Shown here piece after piece: positions 1-6,366 of a stretch of DNA of 9,473 bases. Made by a program: the position numbers and the translations under genes. The stretch comes from an uncultured Erysipelotrichaceae bacterium (lineage in GTDB: Bacteria; Bacillota_I; Bacilli_A; Erysipelotrichales; Erysipelotrichaceae): contig CADBPB010000098.1 in NCBI GenBank assembly GCA_902796525.1, positions 1 through 9,473 of the forward strand, in the 5' to 3' direction. Numbering within the stretch: position 1 is the first letter of the stretch; every line of letters begins with the position of its first letter. The notes under the pieces are model-generated. The model searched no databases. It worked only from the letters and a program-made list of their open reading frames with translations, and was not told the origin of the DNA.

Positions 1-600
1 ACTCCGGAACAGGCTGGCGATTACCAGTTCAACAAGACTTTAGATGATGGCCGTATCTTAATGCCGTTACACATCGAATGGTCTTCTTCCGAAGGCAACT
101 CTGTCTCCGAACTGTTAGCAGTTATGCTGGCTAATGGCGATCAGACAAAGGCAGCTGGTATGGAAATCAACCAGAACATCATGTCCTTCTCTGACCTGCT
201 GAACTACTACTACCGCGATGCGACAGAAGGCGATCAGTACGGTGTCAAGACTTATGGCATGTACAACCTGGCTACGAACTTCACTGCAGCTTATGACCAG
301 TCATACAGCTACACTGTTGATCCTGAACTGTTAGCTATGGGCTACAACACATTCTTCTCAGTTGATAACCCGCTGCTTGACAAGTTATCCATGGATATGG
401 TCTACGGCGTTGAATCTGGCGACAACCAGAAATATCTGGACATCTGGGTACAGTTTATCCAGGAATGGAACAGATACTTACCTGCAGTTCCGCTTTATTC
501 CAATGTCTACTATGATGTTATGAACGCTAAGATCCATAACTGCGAGTGTAACTCATTGTTCGATTTCGACCAGGCTGTTGTTTACGCAACGGTTGAGTAA
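1..600 (+). CDS. oppA: Oligopeptide ABC transporter substrate-binding protein, C-terminal part (5' truncated)
   Basis: This reading frame is open from the first base and ends at TAA 598-600, giving the last 199 residues of a protein whose start lies upstream. It reads as the C-terminal lobe of a family 5 (OppA/DppA) extracellular solute-binding protein: aromatic- and Asn/Asp-rich, with a closing stretch near residues 140-170 (VQFIQEWNRYLPAVPLY, then Asn-Ala-Lys-Ile) typical of the end of these proteins, where the last helix is followed by a strand and a hydrophobic tail. Such proteins are usually lipoproteins that capture peptides outside the cell and deliver them to the OppBC channel; the signal peptide and lipobox would be upstream and are not visible. 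The permease and ATPase genes directly downstream support the call. Peptide as substrate is inferred from family and context; nickel or other ligands cannot be excluded. Confidence 0.85.
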   Translation, partial: TPEQAGDYQFNKTLDDGRILMPLHIEWSSSEGNSVSELLAVMLANGDQTKAAGMEINQNIMSFSDLLNYYYRDATEGDQYGVKTYGMYNLATNFTAAYDQSYSYTVDPELLAMGYNTFFSVDNPLLDKLSMDMVYGVESGDNQKYLDIWVQFIQEWNRYLPAVPLYSNVYYDVMNAKIHNCECNSLFDFDQAVVYATVE

Positions 601-626
601 AAGAATCGAAAAAGCGTAATTCATTC

Positions 627-666
627 TGGCAGGGTGTATTTCGCACCCTGCCATTTTATTTCTATT
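627..666 (+). terminator. Intrinsic terminator / attenuator between oppA and oppB
   Basis: A perfect 10-pair stem (627-636 with 644-653; core GGCAGGGTG/CACCCTGCC, plus an outer T-A pair) closes a 7-base loop and is followed by a T-rich tail (654-666). It starts 26 bases after the oppA stop. No independent promoter with both consensus boxes is evident between it and oppB, so partial read-through, giving more binding protein than permease, is the likely purpose. This is the usual pattern for binding-protein-first importer operons. Confidence 0.85.
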
Positions 667-738
667 AAAAGTGGTGTATTTACTAAAATACCTAATCTAA
701 TATAAAATTATATATATTAGTAAACACAAGCACATCTG
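667..738 (+). promoter_or_regulatory. AT-rich leader of oppB with imperfect inverted repeat
   Basis: The bases between the terminator tail and the oppB ribosome site are strongly AT-rich. They hold an imperfect 10-base inverted repeat (TACTAAAATA at 681-690 and TATATTAGTA at 713-722, one mismatch) and several TATA-type hexamers (for example 701-706 and 713-718). No convincing -35 box stands 16-18 bases upstream of any of them. It may be a weak second promoter or operator for the permease genes, or simply AT-rich spacer. Confidence 0.35.
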
Positions 739-751
739 AAAGGAGCTGAAT

Positions 752-1768
752 ATGCTTAAATACGTACTAAAGAGAATAGGCTACATGATCGTCGTATTCT
801 TTGCGGTATCTTTTCTGATGTATTGTCTGTATAACCTTATCCCGCAAGATCCGGCTCGTATGGAACTGGAACCGATGAAATCATCGATGAAACCGGCTGA
901 GTATCAGGCAAGATACGAAGAGCTGCGTAAAGAGATGGGTCTGGATGATCCGATCGTTGTCAGGTATGCCCGCTGGATGGGCCTGACGAAAGATCTCAAA
1001 GGCAACATGAAAGGTCTCTTGGAAGGATATTTCGGTTATTCACGATACTTCAAACAGGATATCGTTGAGGTTGTAAAGGAACCGATCAAGAATACCATTT
1101 TCATCAACATTTTTGCCACGTTACTGGCATTGGGTATCACGATACCTCTTGGCATTTACTGTGCCGTGCATAAAGGCGGAAAGGTCGATAATTTTACACA
1201 GGTTCTGACGATCGTCGGATATTCGATCCCGACTTATATCATCGCTCTGGTATTCATTTATGTTCTGGGCGTTTTGTTGCGCTGGTTCCCGGTATCCGGC
1301 ATGGGAACGCCAGGAGCGAACTATACAGGATTGAAATACTGGACAGACAGGATGTATTATCTTTGCTTGCCTTTGATCGTCATGACGTTCGGATCTTTAG
1401 GCGGCATGACCAGATATGTGCGTGCTTCGATGATCGATGCGTTAAGCATGGATCATATCAAGACTGCCAGAGCGAAAGGTGTCCATGAAAAACAGGTCAT
1501 CTATTCGCATGCCTGGAGAAATGCGCTTCTGCCGATCATCGGTATCGTCATCGGCTGGTTCTTAGGCATTTTCAGCGGTTCTGTCATTATCGAAAATACA
1601 TTTGGTTTAAGCGGAATGGGTTCTTTGTATATCAAGGGTCTGAATCAGCACGACTACGAACTGACCCTTGCGATTCAGATGTTTTATACCGTCATCAGCT
1701 TGGTTGGCGCATTGATCACTGACTTGAGCTATGGCTTGGTCGATCCACGTGTCAGGATCGATAAATAG
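752..1768 (+). CDS. oppB: Oligopeptide ABC transporter permease, OppB/DppB family
   Basis: This 338-residue integral membrane subunit forms half of the peptide channel. The start is set by an AAAGGAG site (739-745) six bases upstream. Hydrophobic segments lie at about residues 9-30, 114-139, 149-173, 200-222, 258-282 and 305-327, the six-helix pattern of the family, with a large extracellular loop between the first two (about 31-113). The N-terminal Arg-rich start, the LIPQDPA segment after the first helix and the C-terminal LVDPRVR are family hallmarks. The cytoplasmic EAA coupling loop that docks on the ATPases is at about 229-261 (DALSMDHIKTARAKG to NALLP). Length is normal for the family (about 305-340). 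It lies 151 bases after oppA and 14 bases before the chosen oppC start, so it is co-transcribed with oppC. Confidence 0.95.
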   Translation: MLKYVLKRIGYMIVVFFAVSFLMYCLYNLIPQDPARMELEPMKSSMKPAEYQARYEELRKEMGLDDPIVVRYARWMGLTKDLKGNMKGLLEGYFGYSRYFKQDIVEVVKEPIKNTIFINIFATLLALGITIPLGIYCAVHKGGKVDNFTQVLTIVGYSIPTYIIALVFIYVLGVLLRWFPVSGMGTPGANYTGLKYWTDRMYYLCLPLIVMTFGSLGGMTRYVRASMIDALSMDHIKTARAKGVHEKQVIYSHAWRNALLPIIGIVIGWFLGIFSGSVIIENTFGLSGMGSLYIKGLNQHDYELTLAIQMFYTVISLVGALITDLSYGLVDPRVRIDK

Positions 1769-1770
1769 AA

Positions 1771-1775
1771 AGGAG
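1771..1775 (+). promoter_or_regulatory. Ribosome binding site that decides the oppC start
   Basis: AGGAG lies directly after the oppB stop. Two in-frame ATGs follow, at 1777 and 1783. The first is only one base from this site, too close for initiation, while the second is seven bases away, so 1783 is the better start. Confidence 0.75.
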
Positions 1776-1782
1776 AATGAAG

Positions 1783-3606
1783 ATGTCCGAAAAGAAAAAG
1801 AGTTCTTTATTGGGAAGACTGTTTGGCAACCGGAATAAGGAAATCGATATCCTGGTAGAAGAACAGATTCAGTCTCCTTCCAAAATGATGCTGGATAACT
1901 TCCTGCATAACCGTTTAGGCATGACCGGTCTGATTGGATTCTTTGTGATCCTTATGATCGTTACCATCGTTCCTATTTTCATGCCGATCAATCTGGGCGA
2001 ATCCGATAACACACAGACGAATGTGGCTCCGGGTTTGGTCATGATGAAATTCCCGAAAGAACTGGAAGGCAATGTTGCCGATATTTCAAATGGTCCTACC
2101 TATGGCGTCGGTGTCGATAAGGATGGCAAAGTCTATGTATGGGGACATACCAAGATCTCCAAGATCATCGATATCGCCAATATCCCGATGGAGATTCAAA
2201 GAGCGAACATCCGGATGGTCGCTGCCGGCTATGACCATGTCGTCGCCGTCGATAAAGACAACAATGTCTATGTCTGGGGCAATGACCGTCTGGGGCAGGA
2301 CAATATCCCGAGCGAACTGGTTCCTTCAAAGATCAGAGGAACGAAGGAGATCATCCAGCTGGAAGCCGGGTATCAGATTTCCGGTGCGGTTACCGCGGAT
2401 GGCGAAGCCTATCTGTGGGGCAACGAAAACATGTCTGACCTTTCCGTTCATCCGGAATATCAGGGTCACATCAAGAAACTGGCGATCACCAACTCCTATT
2501 ACTGTCTGCTGTTGGACGACGGTTCTGTCGTTTACGGCGGTTACAAATCCAATGCATTTTCCAATGTTCCTGCGACTTTAAAGAGCGATGTTGTCGATAT
2601 CGCGGCCAGCTCCGATACGATGTGCGGCCTGAAGTCCGATGGCACGCTCGTGGTCTGGGGCAATGGAACGCACGGCGAAGACAAGCCTCCGGTCATGTCC
2701 AGCAAGCCGGTCGAAATCTACGGCGGCAGATGGCATTACAGCGTTTTGCTGGAAAACGGCGATGTATTGAGCTGGGGCAACAATTCTCACAAGGAGACGG
2801 AAGTCCCTCAGAGCGTCAATGATGCCGAGATCGATACGATCTATTCCAGCTATTTCCAGAATTATGCCGTAACCAAAGACGGCAGGATCCTGACCTGGGG
2901 CCTTAAAGGCTATCTGCTGGGTACGGATAACCTGGGAAGAGATATTCTTACAAGACTCGTCCATGGCGGTAAAACGACGATGACTGTCGGATTTGTTGCG
3001 GAAGTCATCGCTTTGACGATCGGCGTCATCACCGGCGGTCTGGCCGGATATTTCGGCGGAAGCGTCGATCTGCTGATCATGCGTATCGCCGAAGTCATCG
3101 GATCGCTGCCGTTCCTGCCGTTTGCTTTGCTGCTGTCTGCGATCATCGGTTCCAGGATCGATGTCCAGCTTAGAATGTATCTGATCATGGTGGTGCTCGG
3201 CCTCCTGTCATGGACCGGTGTCTGCAGACTTGTACGTGCACAGATCCTGGCAGAAAGAGAAAAAGAATTCGTTCTGGCGGCTCAAGCCATGGGCGTCAAG
3301 GAAGGTGCGATCATCTTCCGTCATATCCTGCCGAATGTCATGTCGATCCTGCTGGTCGATGCGACTCTGGCTTTTGCGACGTGCATGCTTACCGAATCTT
3401 CCCTGAGCTATCTGGGCTTCGGTATTTCGCCGCCTACACCGACCTGGGGTAACATGCTTACGGGCGCCAATAACTCCATCGTCATCCAGCAGTACTGGTG
3501 GCAGTGGGTATTCGTTTCCATCATTTTCGGCGTTTGTACGATCTGCATCAACCTGGTCGGCGATGCAATCAGAGACGCCGTCGACCCGAAGTCGTTAGGA
3601 AGATAA
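1783..3606 (+). CDS. oppC: OppC/DppC-family permease with an inserted seven-repeat RCC1/BLIP-II-like propeller domain
   Basis: The protein has 607 residues, about twice the usual OppC length (about 290-340). Residues 1-47 are a cytoplasmic N-terminus and 48-68 the first membrane helix. Residues 97-374 are a foreign insert of seven repeats, each ending in an aromatic-Gly pair: W120, W165, W212, Y251, W292, W331 and W372, spaced 39-47 residues apart. At residue 379 the ordinary permease resumes with LGTDNLGRD, followed by helices near 400-422, 434-458, 465-485, 522-543 and 571-593, the EAA loop (about 489-518) and the family-typical DPKSLGR end. In known OppC/DppC topology the loop after helix 1 faces outside, so the propeller should be extracellular and could contact the binding protein, the peptide or another surface partner; that role is inference. 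The frame is unbroken through both junctions, arguing against an assembly artefact. Confidence 0.93.
   Translation: MSEKKKSSLLGRLFGNRNKEIDILVEEQIQSPSKMMLDNFLHNRLGMTGLIGFFVILMIVTIVPIFMPINLGESDNTQTNVAPGLVMMKFPKELEGNVADISNGPTYGVGVDKDGKVYVWGHTKISKIIDIANIPMEIQRANIRMVAAGYDHVVAVDKDNNVYVWGNDRLGQDNIPSELVPSKIRGTKEIIQLEAGYQISGAVTADGEAYLWGNENMSDLSVHPEYQGHIKKLAITNSYYCLLLDDGSVVYGGYKSNAFSNVPATLKSDVVDIAASSDTMCGLKSDGTLVVWGNGTHGEDKPPVMSSKPVEIYGGRWHYSVLLENGDVLSWGNNSHKETEVPQSVNDAEIDTIYSSYFQNYAVTKDGRILTWGLKGYLLGTDNLGRDILTRLVHGGKTTMTVGFVAEVIALTIGVITGGLAGYFGGSVDLLIMRIAEVIGSLPFLPFALLLSAIIGSRIDVQLRMYLIMVVLGLLSWTGVCRLVRAQILAEREKEFVLAAQAMGVKEGAIIFRHILPNVMSILLVDATLAFATCMLTESSLSYLGFGISPPTPTWGNMLTGANNSIVIQQYWWQWVFVSIIFGVCTICINLVGDAIRDAVDPKSLGR
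2071..2904 (+). other. Domain insert in OppC: seven RCC1/BLIP-II-like repeats
   Basis: This part of oppC encodes repeats of the form ...AAGYDHVVAVDKDNNVYVWG, then a variable turn rich in Asn, Gly and Pro. Each unit has a small-residue beta strand, a hydrophobic strand, an Asp-Gly or equivalent turn (VDKDGKVY, TADGEAY, LDDGSVV, KSDGTLV, LENGDVL, TKDGRIL), then Trp-Gly. Unit 2 continues with NDRLGQ, close to the RCC1/BLIP-II consensus. Unit 4 is the most degenerate, with Tyr-Gly replacing Trp-Gly. Seven units match the blade number of RCC1 and BLIP-II propellers. At DNA level the recurrent motif TGGGGCAA appears in units 2, 3, 5 and 6, but the repeats are otherwise diverged. Confidence 0.9.
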
Positions 3607-3619
3607 GGAGGGTATCAAT

Positions 3620-4615
3620 ATGGCACTTTTAGAAGTTAAGAATCTACATACCTTCTTTACGACGAAGAGAGGTATCGTTAAGGCAGTCAATGACGTTTCT
3701 TATTCTGTGGATGAAGGGAAAACGCTTGGTCTGGTCGGCGAATCCGGTTCCGGAAAATCCGTTTCTGCCATGAGCATCATCAAGCTGCTTGATGGCAATG
3801 GCTATATCGATAGCGGAGAGATCACCTTCGATGGCATGGATCTGATCCATATGTCTCTGAATGACATGTACAAGATCCGTGGCAACGAGATCTCCGTCAT
3901 CTTCCAGGAACCGATGACTTCTTTGAACCCGGTCTTCAGCGTCGAGAAACAGATTGCCGAGACCTTCGTTCTTCACCAGGGCATGAGCGAAAAAGAAGCT
4001 CTGGCAAAAGTACCCGAGATCCTGGCTGACGTCAAGATCCCGAATCCGGAAGTCGTTGCGAAACAGTATCCGCACCAGCTCTCCGGCGGTATGAGACAGC
4101 GTGTCATGATCGCCATGGCACTTGCGTGCCGTCCGAAGCTGCTGATTGCCGATGAACCGACGACCGCTCTGGATGTTACCATCCAGGCACAGATCCTATA
4201 TCTGATGAACGAACTAAAGAGGGAACTGGGCACTTCGATCCTGTTCATTACGCATGACCTGGGCGTCATCAACCAGATGGCCGATGATGTCGCTGTCATG
4301 TATTGCGGACAGATCGTCGAAATGTCTCCGCGAAGAACGATCTTCTCCGATCCGGAATACATGCATCCATATACGGAAGGACTGTTCAATTCGATCCCTC
4401 GTCTTGATACCGATGCCAACACCCGGCTGGAATCCATTCCTGGTGCCGTACCGCATCCGCTGGATCTGCCGAAAGGCTGCAAGTTCGCTCCGCGTTGCAA
4501 ATACTGCACGGAAAGATGCATCGATGAGGAACCGGAACTGGTTCAGGTCAACGAGGAACAGCAGATCCGCTGCTTCTATCCGAGGAAGGAGGATCGTCAT
4601 GTCACAAGAAAATAA
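3620..4615 (+). CDS. oppD: Oligopeptide ABC transporter ATP-binding protein, OppD/DppD family
   Basis: This 331-residue cytoplasmic ATPase drives import with OppF. Motifs in order are Walker A GESGSGKS (40-47), Q-loop Gln96 in VIFQEPMTSLNP, signature LSGGMRQ (154-160), Walker B LLIADEP (174-180, catalytic Glu179), D-loop ALDVT and switch His212. The C-terminal oligopeptide-transporter extension (about 235-331) includes Cys287, Cys293, Cys296, Cys300 and Cys318. Conserved cysteines in this extension bind a [4Fe-4S] cluster in at least one structurally studied OppD; binding here is inferred. Length is normal. The start has an AAGGAGG site (3605-3611) overlapping the oppC stop, eight bases from ATG. 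Its last 17 bases overlap oppF, implying translational coupling and matched production of the two ATPases. Confidence 0.96.
   Translation: MALLEVKNLHTFFTTKRGIVKAVNDVSYSVDEGKTLGLVGESGSGKSVSAMSIIKLLDGNGYIDSGEITFDGMDLIHMSLNDMYKIRGNEISVIFQEPMTSLNPVFSVEKQIAETFVLHQGMSEKEALAKVPEILADVKIPNPEVVAKQYPHQLSGGMRQRVMIAMALACRPKLLIADEPTTALDVTIQAQILYLMNELKRELGTSILFITHDLGVINQMADDVAVMYCGQIVEMSPRRTIFSDPEYMHPYTEGLFNSIPRLDTDANTRLESIPGAVPHPLDLPKGCKFAPRCKYCTERCIDEEPELVQVNEEQQIRCFYPRKEDRHVTRK
4586..4592 (+). promoter_or_regulatory. Ribosome binding site that decides the oppF start
   Basis: AAGGAGG inside the end of oppD lies six bases before ATG 4599. The oppF frame is open far upstream (to about 4254), but the upstream part is out-of-frame oppD without family similarity, whereas from 4599 the protein reads as a normal OppF N-terminus. 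Confidence 0.85.
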
Positions 4616-6107
4616 GAAAGTTCTTCTGCGCGTACGCAATCTGAAGCAGTATTTCCCGTTAAAGAAAAGGGGAATGTATGTCAAGGCCAACGATGGCATC
4701 GATCTGGATATCTATGAAGGCGAAGTCTTCGGTCTGGTCGGCGAATCAGGCTGCGGCAAGTCCACCTTGGGGCGTACGCTTTTACAGCTGTATCGACAGA
4801 CAGATGGCCGTTCCATGTATTATGGAAAGACTCTGGATGATATCGCTCCGAAATATGTCAAAAAGACGATCAATCATCTTGGCAAGCTTAAGAATGAACA
4901 GTTGAAGCTGCAGGCAAAATATGAACAGCTTCAGAAAGAATATGCCGGTCTGACAACGGAGCAGCAGTATGCGAAACACGCGGAACTGGATGCCGCCAAG
5001 AAAAAAGCGAACGATGCTTTGCTGGATATCACCAATCTGATCGGCGGATTATATATCCTGGACGATTTCTCACAGGTCCAGAAAGTCTATCTCAAGAACT
5101 ATGAACTGGCACTGAAGCGCCGCGACTTGCGCGAAAGCAAGGAACAGCTCGATACCAGAAGGGCAGATTTCATTGCGGAAAACAAGAATACCGCGGATAT
5201 CGATTCCAAGATCGAAAAAACAGTCAAAGAGATAGAAGATCTCGATAAGCAGATCGCCGCTACCCAGCAGGAGATCGAAGAACTTCGCAAACCGTATCTG
5301 GATAACGAAGAATTCAAGAAATATGATGAACTGCATGACGACGGCATCGATCTTGCGCGTCTGGATTATAATGAGATGCGTCTGTTGCGCCGCGATCTTC
5401 AGATCGTTTTCCAGGACCCGTATTCTTCACTGAATCCGCGTCTGACCATCGGCCAGATCATCGCCGAAGGTCTCAAAGCTCATAACCTGTTCGACAAGAA
5501 CTCTTCCAGAATGCAGGATTACATCCTGAAAGTCATGGATGACTGCGGACTGCAGGCTTATTTCCTGCATCGTTTCCCGCATCAGTTTTCCGGCGGTCAG
5601 CGTCAGCGTATTTCCATTGCCCGTGCTTTGGCGGTCGATCCGAAATTCGTCGTCTGCGATGAGGCGGTCAGCGCACTGGATGTTTCGATCCAGTCGCAGA
5701 TCATCAACCTCTTGCAGGACCTCAAGGAAAAGAAAGATCTTACCTACATGTTTATCACGCACGACCTTTCTGTCGTCAAATATATCTCTGACAGGATAGG
5801 CGTCATGTATCTGGGAAACATGGTCGAATTAGGCAAATCGGAAGCGATCTTCTCTCATCCGATACATCCGTATACGGAAGCGCTGATCAATGCAATTCCT
5901 ACGACGGACCCGGATGGCCAGAAAGAACTGCATATCCTGGAAGGCGATATCCCGTCGCCGGTCAATCCTCCGTCAGGATGCAAATTCCATACGAGATGCC
6001 AGTATTGCACAGAGATATGCAAACAGGTCGTTCCGGAATGGGTCGAGATGGAAAAAGACCATTTCGTGGCTTGCCATCATCCGTTGACTGAGAAAAAGGA
6101 AAAGTAA
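4599..6107 (+). CDS. oppF: Oligopeptide ABC transporter ATP-binding protein, OppF/DppF family, with a coiled-coil insert
   Basis: The protein has 502 residues against the usual 310-340. The N-terminus (LRVRNLKQYFPLKK) and Walker A GESGCGKS (48-55) are canonical. After residue about 82 the expected short link to the Q-loop is replaced by about 170 charged, helix-rich residues (about 85-257). The fold then resumes with RRDLQIVFQDPYSSLNPR (Q-loop Gln272), signature SGGQRQR (331-337), Walker B VVCDE (351-355, catalytic Glu355, followed by Ala where Pro is commoner), D-loop SALDVS and switch His388. All catalytic motifs are intact, so it should be an active ATPase. The C-terminal extension has Cys461, Cys467, Cys470, Cys474 and Cys492, the same spacing pattern as OppD. 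The next gene begins inside the oppF stop codon. The insert could be a docking or regulatory arm; its role is unknown. Confidence 0.95.
   Translation: MSQENKKVLLRVRNLKQYFPLKKRGMYVKANDGIDLDIYEGEVFGLVGESGCGKSTLGRTLLQLYRQTDGRSMYYGKTLDDIAPKYVKKTINHLGKLKNEQLKLQAKYEQLQKEYAGLTTEQQYAKHAELDAAKKKANDALLDITNLIGGLYILDDFSQVQKVYLKNYELALKRRDLRESKEQLDTRRADFIAENKNTADIDSKIEKTVKEIEDLDKQIAATQQEIEELRKPYLDNEEFKKYDELHDDGIDLARLDYNEMRLLRRDLQIVFQDPYSSLNPRLTIGQIIAEGLKAHNLFDKNSSRMQDYILKVMDDCGLQAYFLHRFPHQFSGGQRQRISIARALAVDPKFVVCDEAVSALDVSIQSQIINLLQDLKEKKDLTYMFITHDLSVVKYISDRIGVMYLGNMVELGKSEAIFSHPIHPYTEALINAIPTTDPDGQKELHILEGDIPSPVNPPSGCKFHTRCQYCTEICKQVVPEWVEMEKDHFVACHHPLTEKKEK
4851..5369 (+). other. Domain insert in OppF: predicted coiled-coil arm
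   Basis: Encoded residues about 85-257 are rich in Lys, Glu, Gln, Leu and Ala. They fall into at least three long helical stretches with heptad-like hydrophobic spacing: about 94-118 (LGKLKNEQLKLQAKYEQLQ), about 164-197, and about 202-232 (IDSKIEKTVKEIEDLDKQIA). A shorter segment around 145-157 contains Gly-Gly and hydrophobics, a possible hairpin tip. The position between Walker A and the Q-loop is in the beta-rich subdomain of ABC ATPases, so the arm would project from the ATPase body in the cytoplasm. Confidence 0.8.
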
Positions 6108-6343
6108 TGCTTTTTCAGAACAAATATGACAGGGCCCGTAAATGGCAGATCGAAGAAAAAGAAAAACGGGAAGCCATACACGGTCCTGAAAACAGAAAAA
6201 ACGATGTTGAAATAGCCGACCTGCTGGAAAAAGGCGATCTCTATGCCTTGGTCAGTTCCGCCATGCTTACGATCATGCCGATCGCGATACTGGTGCTGCT
6301 GATCATAGCGCTGGCAGGAATGCTGTTTATGAGAATTTTATAA
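6107..6343 (+). CDS. Small single-pass membrane protein, translationally coupled to oppF
   Basis: This 78-residue protein matches no family I recognise. Residues 1-46 are hydrophilic and highly charged (Lys, Glu, Arg, Asp), with a possible short helix at 8-22. Residues 48-74 are one strong hydrophobic helix (MLTIMPIAILVLLIIALAG), followed by a short MRIL end. There is no cleavable signal peptide; the positive N-terminal half suggests it stays inside the cell with the C-terminus in or across the membrane. Its ATG overlaps the oppF stop by one base (TAATG, 6105-6109), with AAGGAA (6096-6101) five bases upstream, and it is the last gene before the operon terminator. This tight coupling suggests a small accessory or assembly factor of the transporter, but no function is shown by sequence. 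Confidence 0.8.
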   Translation: MLFQNKYDRARKWQIEEKEKREAIHGPENRKNDVEIADLLEKGDLYALVSSAMLTIMPIAILVLLIIALAGMLFMRIL

Positions 6344-6364
6344 AGCCTCTTACGAGGCTTTTTT
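6342..6364 (+). terminator. Intrinsic terminator of the opp operon
   Basis: An 8-pair stem (AAAGCCTC 6342-6349 with GAGGCTTT 6354-6361) with a 4-base loop is followed by a T-run and begins inside the stop codon of the small membrane gene. On the other strand the same hairpin sits just past the end of the convergent SIS gene, but with a poorer T tail (TTTATAAAATT), so it may act in both directions, more weakly for the minus strand. Confidence 0.9.
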
Positions 6365-6366
6365 CT

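Noticed and set aside
676..691. Short hairpin GTATTT/AAATAC in the oppB leader as a second terminator or riboswitch
   Set aside because: It has only six AT-rich pairs, no T tail and no wider conserved structure recognisable as a riboswitch.
1777..1785. Earlier in-frame ATG at 1777 as the oppC start
   Set aside because: Only one base separates it from the AGGAG site; ATG 1783 has proper seven-base spacing.
2072..2581. 169-codon +2-frame open frame inside the oppC propeller insert
   Set aside because: The oppC frame holds the repeat structure and continuous permease motifs. This frame gives a low-complexity Arg/Ser/Trp product and is a shadow.
2071..2904. Possibility that the oppC insert is an assembly chimera or a separate gene
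   Set aside because: The frame is continuous across both junctions, there is no stop or ribosome site within, both permease halves are complete, and codon use looks like that of the flanks by eye.
4254..4598. 115-codon upstream extension of the oppF frame
   Set aside because: It is an out-of-frame copy of oppD coding sequence; OppF similarity and a strong ribosome site begin at 4599.
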